From Bacillota bacterium (GTDB lineage: Bacteria; Bacillota; Bacilli; Bacillales; Cytobacillaceae), in assembly GCA_023387295.1 (NCBI GenBank), contig JAEWIG010000193.1:1-11130 (forward strand): 11,130 nt of DNA, in the 5' to 3' direction. Shown piece by piece: positions 1 through 7,207 of the stretch. The notes below the pieces were generated by a model, which saw only the letters and a list, made by a program, of their open reading frames with translations, searched no databases and was not told the DNA's origin. The stretch's first letter is position 1, and every line of letters begins with the position of its first letter. The position numbers and the translations under genes were made by a program.

Positions 1-223
1 GAGCAAAATACTCTGCTAACAATTATTAAAATATGTATTTTCTATTATGTGTTGTAATTGCATCCTTCATAATAAAGGATATTTTGACTTTTTAAAAGAT
101 AATATAAGAAAGTTATACAATTATGTATATTAATTTTATGTAAATATTTCCTCATATTACATATACTTCATGTCTTTTTTGTTATTCTTAAATATAAATA
201 ATAATAATTGTAAGGAGTTTAGG
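1..223. other. AT-rich region upstream of the chrA-like gene
   Basis: No gene is visible here. The stretch is very AT-rich. A TTGACT hexamer at 84-89 resembles a -35 box, but the nearest good -10-like hexamer (TATAAG at 103-108) leaves a spacer of only 13 bases, so I do not call a promoter. A clear ribosome binding site (AAGGAG, 212-217) precedes the ATG at 224. The extreme left end may hold the tail of whatever lies outside the window. Confidence 0.5.
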
Positions 224-1426
224 ATGAAAACAGAAAATAAAGAACGTCATTTCTTCTCCCTATTCGAAATATTATTGGTATCATTAAAGCTAGGTTTAAC
301 TTCTTTCGGCGGACCCGTTGCTCATCTTGGGTATTTCCATAATGAATATGTAAGAAAAAGAAAGTGGTTAGATGAAAAAAGCTATGCCGACTTAGTTTCT
401 TTATGTCAATTTCTCCCTGGACCCGCAAGCAGCCAAGTTGGGATTGGGATTGGGATGTATCGTGGAGGACTAGTAGGTGGAGTTTTTGCTTTTCTCGGGT
501 TTACACTACCATCTGTTATTGCATTAATGATCTTTGCTTATTTTTTTCAAGACATAAATGCTAATAATAGCGGCTGGATTCATGGATTGAAGATAGTGGC
601 TGTTGTTATCGTTGCCCAAGCTATTATAGGGATGGCGCAAAATCTTACACCAGACCTTCAAAGAAAATCTATCGCTTTATTTGCAATCGTAGCAACGTTT
701 ATATCGCAAACTGCGTTTATTCAAATCGGTATCATTATTATGGCAGCCTTCATAGGTTTTCTAATTTATCAAGACCATGATGTAGATCATATAGAGGAGC
801 CTAACGTTCAGTTTCCTATTTCCAAACGTTTTGCAGTTGGGTGCCTCGTTTTATTTGTCGCTTTGCTCTTTACTCTCCCGATAATAAAGGAGTTAACTAG
901 CTTAAATTGGGTAACCTTATTTGATTCATTTTATCGATCGGGCTCACTCGTTTTCGGTGGCGGACATGTTGTTTTACCCTTACTTGAACGAGAGCTCGTG
1001 CCCACAGGCTTTATTAGTAAAGAAGAATTTCTTGCTGGCTATGGGGCAACACAAGCCGTACCTGGTCCACTTTTCACTTTTGCAGCTTACATTGGTACAG
1101 TAATCAATGGATGGCAAGGAGGACTAGTTGCAACCTTTGCTATTTTTCTTCCTACATTTTTATTAATTGTTGGTACGTTACCTTTTTGGGATCAGCTAAG
1201 ACGCAACTCGAAGGTAAAAGGAGCGTTAATAGGGGTGAATGCTGCTGTTGTCGGGATATTAATTTCAGCATTATATCATCCCATATGGACAGCATCGATT
1301 CTTAAACCATTTGATTTCGCTTTTGTAGCTATCCTATTCAGCATGTTAGTTTATTGGAAGCTTCCACCATGGATTATAGTGATTACTGGTGCAGTTGGCG
1401 GTGTTTTTCTTAACTATTTCTCCTAG
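224..1426 (+). CDS. chrA: CHR-family chromate transporter, two-domain (ChrA-like)
   Basis: This is a 400-residue polytopic inner membrane protein of the chromate ion transporter (CHR) family, whose characterised members export chromate. Both homologous halves are present. The N-terminal half has FGGP at residues 28-31 followed by LGYFHNEYV and PGP at 65-67. The C-terminal half has FGGGH at 244-248, VLPLLERELV, and a second PGP at 280-282 in YGATQAVPGP. About 400 residues is the usual length of the long, fused type. I chose the ATG at 224 because AAGGAG lies 6 bases upstream; the in-frame ATG at 170 would add 18 Asn-rich residues and lacks a ribosome binding site. No chromate-responsive regulator gene is next to it. 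Family assignment is firm; chromate as the real substrate is inferred from the family. Confidence 0.9.
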   Translation: MKTENKERHFFSLFEILLVSLKLGLTSFGGPVAHLGYFHNEYVRKRKWLDEKSYADLVSLCQFLPGPASSQVGIGIGMYRGGLVGGVFAFLGFTLPSVIALMIFAYFFQDINANNSGWIHGLKIVAVVIVAQAIIGMAQNLTPDLQRKSIALFAIVATFISQTAFIQIGIIIMAAFIGFLIYQDHDVDHIEEPNVQFPISKRFAVGCLVLFVALLFTLPIIKELTSLNWVTLFDSFYRSGSLVFGGGHVVLPLLERELVPTGFISKEEFLAGYGATQAVPGPLFTFAAYIGTVINGWQGGLVATFAIFLPTFLLIVGTLPFWDQLRRNSKVKGALIGVNAAVVGILISALYHPIWTASILKPFDFAFVAILFSMLVYWKLPPWIIVITGAVGGVFLNYFS

Positions 1427-1556
1427 ATAGGACTTTCTTATCCTATTAATAGCTGTAGTTTTACCCGTTATTTCAGGAAAAATATTGCCTTTTTCCTATC
1501 GAACCATCGTTCAGTTCATGTTAAAATTTTCACGATGAATATATAGTAGAAACTAA

Positions 1557-1595
1557 AAGAGCCATAAACACTCGGTAACGAATGTTATGGTTCTT
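1557..1595. terminator. Bidirectional intrinsic terminator between convergent genes
   Basis: A long inverted repeat pairs 1557-1574 with 1579-1595 (one bulged base, one mismatch, one G-U pair) around a GTAA loop, which is a GNRA-type tetraloop closed by C-G. On the plus strand it is followed by ATTTTC, and on the minus strand by CTTTTAG, so it can end both the chrA-like gene and the converging hydrolase gene. A shorter hairpin with a 6-bp stem also sits just after the chrA stop (ATAGGA/TCCTAT, 1428-1446). Confidence 0.7.
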
Positions 1596-1622
1596 ATTTT
1601 CACATCTGATTAGGTCATTTTA

Positions 1623-2180
1623 TTAACTACTTGAATGATAAATAATTGGGTCTTCATATGAAAAATACGTTTGTAAGTTTCCTTGGTAAATCAATCGATG
1701 AGATGAAGTTTGTTTTAAATCTTGAGGAGTCATCATGCTAATATGCTTTGTTGTATTAAGCAGTCTTCCTTCTTGTAAAACAGTAGCAACAAAATGAGAA
1801 CAAAAAAACGCATGCTTTCTGTGTAGTTTTTTGTTTAAAACAATGGCGAACAGACCCAGCAGATTGTAACGATAAAGTTGCTGGTTTTTTTCGATCTCCT
1901 TTATCAGTAAAAGCATGTTGTGATACTGCTTTTCCGATACATTAAACACATATATTTCACAGCTTGCGTTTCTAAACAACTCTGACCGAACATCCTCTTT
2001 CACAAAACCACCAATAAATGGATTCTTCGGTCTTTTTCTACCAAAGCTATAAACCTCTTTAAAATCACTATCGAAGCTTATTGACGCATGATTAAGACAT
2101 TCCTTCGTATATAATTTTATCATTCTCGTAAATAATGTACCTGTATCTGTAAGCAGAAGATATACATTTCTGTTTCCCAT
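1623..2180 (-). CDS. Putative permuted NlpC/P60-like (papain-like) cysteine hydrolase
   Basis: This is a 185-residue soluble protein without signal peptide or membrane span. It has the layout of circularly permuted papain-like enzymes (YiiX/YaeF/LRAT type). A His comes early in an NHASISFD strand motif (His31), with a VYSFGR strand after it. The Cys comes late in an FFCSHFVATVL helix motif (Cys127), followed by a MTPQDL segment (150-155) typical of this fold. His31 and Cys127 are therefore the proposed catalytic pair. Such enzymes act on amide or ester bonds in cell wall peptides or lipids, but the substrate here is unknown. I start it at the ATG at 2180, which has AGAGGTG 5-6 bases upstream; an in-frame ATG at 2243 would add 21 residues with no good ribosome binding site. 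It converges on chrA and shares the terminator at 1557-1595. Fold is moderately sure, function open. Confidence 0.6.
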   Translation of the reverse strand: MGNRNVYLLLTDTGTLFTRMIKLYTKECLNHASISFDSDFKEVYSFGRKRPKNPFIGGFVKEDVRSELFRNASCEIYVFNVSEKQYHNMLLLIKEIEKNQQLYRYNLLGLFAIVLNKKLHRKHAFFCSHFVATVLQEGRLLNTTKHISMMTPQDLKQTSSHRLIYQGNLQTYFSYEDPIIYHSSS

Positions 2181-2504
2181 GTTAACACCTCTTGCATAAG
2201 TCAATATGTATTTATGGCAAATAACTCGTTCTTTTATATTCATTTAATCAAAGTTGAGCGTTTTCCAATACAATCCAAAGATTTATCTTTGTCTAAGTCT
2301 TGAGATGTAGGCAATTTTTTCCCAACCTGTACATAAGCATTATTATACAGAGTTTATAAGAATTTAGAAATAAATAATAATAATATAAATATTTGGTAAT
2401 TACACAATATTTTTCTTGTCCTATTTTCATAAAAAAAAAACATGATTATTTTTATGGCAGAGAAACTAAATAATAGGAAGCTTTAGAGTGAGAGGTGGCT
2501 TATT
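2181..2504. other. AT-rich intergenic region between divergent genes
   Basis: This stretch separates the reverse hydrolase gene from the forward 56-codon gene and must hold promoters for both. On the minus strand a perfect TATAAT occurs at 2343-2348, but with only a weak -35 candidate (TTCTAA) 17 bases upstream. On the plus strand a TTGTCC lies near 2417, without a convincing -10. I see no RNA gene, repeat array or further reading frame with a ribosome binding site. Confidence 0.4.
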
Positions 2505-2675
2505 ATGTGGTATTGGATTATTCTTTTTATTATCCCAATTCTTATTTTAGCCTTTCTTGAAGAGATGATATATTTCTTTGTAAACCGAAGTGTTTTTGGG
2601 CAGTCTCAATTTGAGCAAAAATGTAGAAGTAGACTGAAACAACTATTTGAAAAAATAAAACCAAAAGGTGTATAA
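2505..2675 (+). CDS. Small single-span membrane protein, function unknown
   Basis: This short gene encodes 56 residues. It starts at an ATG preceded by GAGAGGTGG about 6 bases upstream and stops at TAA (2673-2675). The protein opens with MWYW and has one hydrophobic segment over residues 3-18 (rich in Ile, Leu, Phe), then a pair of Glu residues and a second, shorter aromatic stretch (MIYFFV, 21-26). It ends in a basic tail (KCRSRLKQLFEKIKPKGV), as expected for a membrane-anchored peptide with a cytoplasmic positive end. A hairpin with a T-rich tail follows 17 bases after the stop. Ribosome binding site, hydrophobic profile and terminator together support a real gene. I do not recognise a family; it could be a sporulation or stress-related small protein, but nothing in the sequence shows that. 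Confidence 0.6.
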   Translation: MWYWIILFIIPILILAFLEEMIYFFVNRSVFGQSQFEQKCRSRLKQLFEKIKPKGV

Positions 2676-2692
2676 GGGTTGAACGGAAACGA

Positions 2693-2722
2693 GCTGCACA
2701 TCATTCATGTGCAGCCATTATT
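2693..2722 (+). terminator. Intrinsic terminator of the small membrane protein gene
   Basis: A perfect 9-bp stem (GCTGCACAT at 2693-2701, ATGTGCAGC at 2707-2715) around a 5-base loop is followed on the plus strand by CATTATTTTTG. On the minus strand the trailing sequence is TCGTTTCC, a poorer tail, but it may also stop trp operon transcription about 75 bases after the trpA stop, since no better minus-strand terminator is visible there. Confidence 0.7.
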
Positions 2723-2788
2723 TTTGTATGAAAACTAAATCGTCGTCAGATTTATTGAACAAGCCTTGATATAAAGACGATCAACAAC

Positions 2789-3571
2789 TTAAATAGTCTT
2801 TGCTTTTTTCGAAGATTTTATTAGTTCCTCAATAGCTGTATAATCTTTTTGTTGAAAAAGCTCAATGATTTTACTTCCTACAATAACTCCATCACAGAAT
2901 TGAGTAATTTCCTCTACTTGTTCTGGTGTTGAGATACCAAACCCCGCTAATACAGGAAGGTGACTTACACTTTTAATATGATTGAAGTATTCAGCAAGCT
3001 GATCATGAAACTCTCTTCTTACACCCGTAATTCCCCTAACCGTAACAGCATAAATAAATCCTCTTCCTCTTTGAGCAATTTGTTCTATACGATTTAAAGG
3101 GCTAGTTAGTGTAACAAGTCTAATTATCTCAATTCCTGCTTTGTCAGCAAATGGGGCAATGATGTCTTCTTCTTCAATCGGCAAATCTGGCAAAATTAAA
3201 CCATCAACCCCAGCCTGAAAACAATCATGAACAAATCTCTCTATTCCATAAGCAATAATCGGATTCATATATGTCATAAAGATTATAGGAATCTGCACAC
3301 TCGCTCTCATTTCTGCTACTTTTTCAATAACTGCTTTTAAGGTTGTGCCGTTTTCTAATGCTCTTATCCCAGCAGCTTGAATAATTGGACCATCAGCAAC
3401 CGGATCAGAGAAAGGAATTCCAAGTTCAATCGCAGTGGCACCTGCTTTTTCTAAAAAAAGAATTTTCTCTGGGAGTTTTTCTAGTCCACCATCCCCAGCC
3501 ATAATATATGGAATAAATGCATTTTCATCATGAGCTGTTAAGTTTTTCATTACCCTTTCAATCCGGTTCAT
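2789..3571 (-). CDS. trpA: Tryptophan synthase alpha subunit
   Basis: TrpA cleaves indole-3-glycerol phosphate to indole and glyceraldehyde 3-phosphate and passes indole through a tunnel to TrpB in the alpha2-beta2 complex in the cytoplasm. The 260-residue length is normal for this TIM-barrel enzyme. The family signature ELGIPFSDPVADGP is intact, with catalytic Glu49 and Asp60 at the positions known from Salmonella TrpA. The flexible loop (VTVRGITGVR, 177-185) and the phosphate-binding GFGIS (210-214) and VGS (231-233) are visible. The ATG overlaps the trpB stop in an ATGA, with GGAGGAGA upstream inside trpB, so translation is probably coupled. It is the last gene of the operon. Identification is certain from the motifs and context. 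Confidence 0.98.
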   Translation of the reverse strand: MNRIERVMKNLTAHDENAFIPYIMAGDGGLEKLPEKILFLEKAGATAIELGIPFSDPVADGPIIQAAGIRALENGTTLKAVIEKVAEMRASVQIPIIFMTYMNPIIAYGIERFVHDCFQAGVDGLILPDLPIEEEDIIAPFADKAGIEIIRLVTLTSPLNRIEQIAQRGRGFIYAVTVRGITGVRREFHDQLAEYFNHIKSVSHLPVLAGFGISTPEQVEEITQFCDGVIVGSKIIELFQQKDYTAIEELIKSSKKAKTI

Positions 3572-4770
3572 TCATACTCTCCTCCAAGTCTTGCTTTCAC
3601 TGTTTCAACATCCTTATCACCTCTACCTGATAAACAAATAATTAAGGCTTCACCAGAACTCATTGTTGGTGCAAGCTTCCGAGCATAGGCTACAGCATGT
3701 GCACTCTCTAAAGCAGGGATGATCCCCTCTAGTTTACAAGTAAGCCTTAATGCCTCCAATGCTTCATCATCCGTAACGGAATCGTATTGAACCCTACCAT
3801 TATCCTTTAAATAGCTATGTTCTGGCCCAATACCTGGATAATCAAGTCCTGCTGATATCGAATGTGCCTCCATTACTTGGCCGTGCTCGTCCTGTAATAA
3901 ATACATTAGTGCACCATGTAGAACACCTGGTTTTCCGGCAGCTAAAGAAGATGCATGCTTGCCAGTTTCAATTCCAAAGCCAGCTGCTTCAATCCCATAT
4001 AATCGAACACTCTCATCCTTTAAAAAGGGATAAAACATCCCCATTGCATTACTACCGCCGCCTATGCAAGCAACGATCGCCTCAGGTAGCCTTCCCTGCT
4101 TTTCAAAAAATTGTTGCTTCGTTTCTGTTCCGATTACACTTTGAAAATCACGGACAATCATTGGAAAAGGATGTGGTCCCATAACTGATCCTAAAATATA
4201 ATGCGTATCTTCTACATTTGTTACCCAATATCTGAGAGCCTCGTTGACAGCGTCCTTTAATGTGGCACTCCCTGAATCAACACTTACAACTTTTGCTCCC
4301 AAAAGCTCCATGCGAAATACATTTAATGCTTGGCGGCGAATATCCTCTGCTCCCATGAAAATGATACATTCTAGATTCAATAAAGCACATGCTGTCGCAG
4401 TTGCTACCCCATGCTGACCTGCACCAGTTTCTGCTACTACTTTTCTTTTGCCCATTCGAACAGCAAGTAAAGCTTGCCCTAAAGAATTATTGATTTTATG
4501 TGCTCCCGTATGATTTAAGTCCTCGCGCTTTAAATATATTTGTGCACCATTAAAGTGCTCAGTTAAATTTTTTGCATAGTAAAGCGGTGTTTCACGTCCA
4601 ACATACTCTGTCAATAATCCGTGGAGCTCACTTTGAAATAAAGGATCGACAATCGCCTTTAAATATTCTTCCTCTAGCCCTAAAATCGCCTGCATTAATG
4701 TTTCTGGAACATATCTACCTCCATAAATCCCGTAATGCCCTCTTTCATCAGGTAATGAATAACTTTTCAA
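3568..4770 (-). CDS. trpB: Tryptophan synthase beta subunit
   Basis: TrpB is the PLP enzyme that condenses indole with L-serine to give tryptophan, as partner of TrpA. The protein has 400 residues, the usual size of the TrpB1 type. PLP-binding Lys92 sits in LNHTGAHKINN, the conserved ETGAGQHG follows at 114-121, and the phosphate-binding GGGSNAMG is at 237-244. The start is a TTG whose final bases overlap the trpF stop (TTGA); a strong GGGGGAGGAAG ribosome binding site just upstream supports it, and starting there gives the expected N-terminus leading into YGGRYVPETLM. It overlaps trpA by 4 bases. No missing residue or frame break is seen. Confidence 0.98.
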   Translation of the reverse strand: MKSYSLPDERGHYGIYGGRYVPETLMQAILGLEEEYLKAIVDPLFQSELHGLLTEYVGRETPLYYAKNLTEHFNGAQIYLKREDLNHTGAHKINNSLGQALLAVRMGKRKVVAETGAGQHGVATATACALLNLECIIFMGAEDIRRQALNVFRMELLGAKVVSVDSGSATLKDAVNEALRYWVTNVEDTHYILGSVMGPHPFPMIVRDFQSVIGTETKQQFFEKQGRLPEAIVACIGGGSNAMGMFYPFLKDESVRLYGIEAAGFGIETGKHASSLAAGKPGVLHGALMYLLQDEHGQVMEAHSISAGLDYPGIGPEHSYLKDNGRVQYDSVTDDEALEALRLTCKLEGIIPALESAHAVAYARKLAPTMSSGEALIICLSGRGDKDVETVKARLGGEYE

Positions 4771-5390
4771 TGAACTTCCTCCCCCTTATAATGCTTTACG
4801 GTCTCAATAAACTCTTTTATTTTTCTCAAATCTTTTTTTCCATCGCTTTCAACACCGCTACTAACATCGACCATGTAAGGATTAACTAGCTCCATTCCCT
4901 GTATTACGTTTTCCGTTGTTAATCCACCCGCAAGAATTATCTTCGGAGCTGTTATCTTGTGGTTTGATAGAATCGCCCAATCGAAAGCAACCCCATTTCC
5001 ACCTCGATACTTTCCTTTTGGACTATCTAATAATACATATTCACATGTGTATTCCGAAATTTTCTCCAAGTCCACTTCAGTCTGGATACTAAATGCCTTA
5101 ATAATAGGTAAAGTAAAGCTTTCGCTTAATTGTGGTGATTCATCTCCATGTAACTGAATCACATTTATCCCTGTTTCTTCGATAATTTCATTGATTTTCT
5201 CTTTTTCCTCATTAACAAACACACCTACTTTTAGTAGGTTCTTCGGTAATTGATTAATAATCTCCTTTGCTTTTTGAGGAGTAATCTTCCTTTTGCTATG
5301 GGCAAAAACGAAGCCTATCGCATCTGCACCATATTGAATCGCCACTTTAGCAGTCGGTAAATCTGTTATTCCACAAATTTTCACCTTCAC
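4767..5390 (-). CDS. trpF: Phosphoribosylanthranilate isomerase
   Basis: TrpF carries out the Amadori rearrangement of N-(5-phosphoribosyl)anthranilate to CdRP, the third step from anthranilate-forming chorismate metabolism. It is a 207-residue TIM barrel. The N-terminal strand KVKICGIT carries the catalytic Cys (Cys6), and the general acid Asp is Asp122 in LLDSPKGKYRGGNG. IQLHGDE (78-84) and the phosphate-binding LAGGLTTENV (153-162) are also typical. The start is GTG, overlapping the trpC stop as GTGA, with AAGGGGG about 10 bases upstream. It is a separate protein rather than fused to TrpC as in enteric bacteria, which is the Bacillus arrangement. Confidence 0.97.
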   Translation of the reverse strand: MKVKICGITDLPTAKVAIQYGADAIGFVFAHSKRKITPQKAKEIINQLPKNLLKVGVFVNEEKEKINEIIEETGINVIQLHGDESPQLSESFTLPIIKAFSIQTEVDLEKISEYTCEYVLLDSPKGKYRGGNGVAFDWAILSNHKITAPKIILAGGLTTENVIQGMELVNPYMVDVSSGVESDGKKDLRKIKEFIETVKHYKGEEVH

Positions 5391-6181
5391 TTATTTGCAA
5401 CCCCCTTGATAGGTTGCTTCATCTGCTTCATTAATCGCTCTATGCTATCTGTTTTCATAAATGCTTCTCCTACTAAAACTCCATCAGCACCCGCTCTTCG
5501 TACTCTTTCCACATCATTTTCCGTTCGTATCCCACTCTCACTTATCAGGAATACTCCTTCTTTCTTTATTAATGGAGCTAGCTTTTCCGTTACGCCTAGA
5601 TCTACTGAGAATGTTTTTAAGTCACGGTTATTTACCCCGATTAGCTTCGTCCCAGTCAGCAATGCTTTATGAACCTCAGCTACATTATGAACCTCGATTA
5701 ATACTTCAAGATCATGCTGAATTGCATAGGAATAAAGTTCTTCCAAACGCTCTTGATCTAATGCAGCTGCAATTAAGAGAATTAAATGAGCACCTGCAGA
5801 TTTTGCTTTAAGAATTTGACTTTCGTCAATGATAAAGTCCTTACAAAGAACAGGTATACTAACACTTTTACTTACTTCCAATAAATCTACAAAGCTCCCT
5901 TTAAAAAATGGATTATCTGTTAATACTGAGATCGCGGTTGCTCCGGATTCACAATAAGATATGGCTTGAGCTTTCGGGTCTAACTCAACATTAATGTCCC
6001 CCTTTGATGGAGAAGCCCTTTTAAATTCGGCAATAATGGCAAACTCTTCACGATTCTCAAGAAGCTTTATAAACGAACGTTTTTGCCATGTAGTGACATT
6101 GGTCATAAAATCTAATTTATTTTTAAGCAGAGAAACTTCCATTCTTTTTTCTGCTAAAATCCTATCCAAAATGTTTGTCAC
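5387..6181 (-). CDS. trpC: Indole-3-glycerol-phosphate synthase
   Basis: TrpC closes the ring of CdRP with loss of CO2 and water to form indole-3-glycerol phosphate, the substrate of TrpA. At 264 residues it is a single-function TIM barrel of normal size. The family hallmarks are present: EFKRASPSKG (52-61, with Glu52, Lys54 and Lys60), LCKDFIID with Lys114, LIEVHN with Glu163, GVNNRDL with Asn184, and ISESGI (213-218). The start is a GTG placed directly after the trpD stop without overlap; AGGTGAT inside the end of trpD serves as its ribosome binding site. The stop overlaps the trpF start by 4 bases. Confidence 0.97.
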   Translation of the reverse strand: MTNILDRILAEKRMEVSLLKNKLDFMTNVTTWQKRSFIKLLENREEFAIIAEFKRASPSKGDINVELDPKAQAISYCESGATAISVLTDNPFFKGSFVDLLEVSKSVSIPVLCKDFIIDESQILKAKSAGAHLILLIAAALDQERLEELYSYAIQHDLEVLIEVHNVAEVHKALLTGTKLIGVNNRDLKTFSVDLGVTEKLAPLIKKEGVFLISESGIRTENDVERVRRAGADGVLVGEAFMKTDSIERLMKQMKQPIKGVANK

Positions 6182-7207
6182 TTAAATCACCTGCTTTTGA
6201 AATTTTCTACTGAGTTCAACCAGATCAGTAAGCTTATGAAATGCAGCCCCTGAATTAATGCTCTCCTTTGCATGGAGAATTCCTTCCTGAATCGTTTTTG
6301 CCTTCCCTGCAGTAAAAATCCCAATGCCGGCATTCAGAAGTACTGTATCACGGAATGCTCCTTTCTGACCTTTTAACACATTAACAAGAATCTCTGCATT
6401 CTCTCTTGCCTCTCCTCCCCGTATTTCTTCGTTTGAATAAACTGGTAGCTCAACTTCAGCAGGGTGTAATGTTTGCTCAGAAATATGACCATTTTCTAAA
6501 ACAACCAGGTGGTTTTCACCTTGAAGGGACGCTTCATCCATATACCCTGCTCCATTTAGCACAACGGCTCGTTTTCTTCCGAGCTCCTGTAGAACTTTGG
6601 CAAATAGCGACAGTAAATCTCGACGATAAATGCCTAGCACTTGAGTTTCTAATTCAATGGGGTTTGTTAAAGGTCCGATTAAATTAAAAATCGTTGGAAT
6701 TCCCAATTCATTTCTTACTTTCATTATTCTTTTCAATTGTGGATGTACATGTGGAGCAAATAGAAATGCAATACCTATCCTTCCAATCATTTCCTCAGTT
6801 ATTTCTGGATCAAAGCTTAAATTGACACCAAGATGCTCCAAAACATCCGCACTCCCTGTTTTACTAGAAATACTGCGGTTTCCATGCTTCGCTACTGGAA
6901 TTCCTGCACCTGCTATAACAAATGCTGATGTCGTACTGATATTAAAGCTTTTCGATCCATCTCCACCTGTTCCGCAATTGTCCATTACATTCGGAATTGG
7001 TCTATTAAATTTCAGTGATTTCCCTCTGAGGGCATTTGCTAAGCTTGCAATCTCCGAAACCGTTTCTCCTTTCGTCTTTAGCCCAATTAACAAAGCCGCA
7101 ATCTCACTATCTGTAATCTCATTCGTAAATAAATATTCAGTTGCTTCCTTCATTTCTAATTCAGAAAGCGACTTTCCCTCACAAATTCGCTGAAGAATGT
7201 TTTTCAT
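6182..7207 (-). CDS. trpD: Anthranilate phosphoribosyltransferase
   Basis: TrpD transfers the phosphoribosyl group of PRPP to anthranilate. The 341-residue protein has the small N-terminal helical domain and the nucleoside-phosphorylase-like fold of the family. The PRPP-binding loop NCGTGGDGSKSFNIST starts near residue 78 (GTGGD at 79-83), KHGNRS is at 107-112, and NLIGPLTNP lies further on. It is not fused to a TrpG domain, unlike the enteric TrpGD. The ATG overlaps the trpE stop as ATGA, and GAGGAGGAAAA upstream inside trpE is its ribosome binding site, which points to coupled translation of the two. Confidence 0.97.
   Translation of the reverse strand: MKNILQRICEGKSLSELEMKEATEYLFTNEITDSEIAALLIGLKTKGETVSEIASLANALRGKSLKFNRPIPNVMDNCGTGGDGSKSFNISTTSAFVIAGAGIPVAKHGNRSISSKTGSADVLEHLGVNLSFDPEITEEMIGRIGIAFLFAPHVHPQLKRIMKVRNELGIPTIFNLIGPLTNPIELETQVLGIYRRDLLSLFAKVLQELGRKRAVVLNGAGYMDEASLQGENHLVVLENGHISEQTLHPAEVELPVYSNEEIRGGEARENAEILVNVLKGQKGAFRDTVLLNAGIGIFTAGKAKTIQEGILHAKESINSGAAFHKLTDLVELSRKFQKQVI

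Noticed and set aside
84..108. Promoter for the chrA-like gene (TTGACT plus TATAAG)
   Set aside because: The spacer is only 13 bases, too short for a normal SigA promoter, and no alternative -10 at 16-18 bases is convincing.
2716..2788. Separate minus-strand terminator just after trpA
   Set aside because: Only weak pairings are visible (a 6-bp ATCGTC/GACGAT with a long loop) and no U tract. The hairpin at 2693-2715 is a better candidate even with its poor minus-strand tail.
4572..4889. Forward open frame opposite the trpB start and trpF end
   Set aside because: It is a shadow of well-supported trp genes; the same holds for the other forward frames within 3864-7193 and the reverse frames within the MFS gene.
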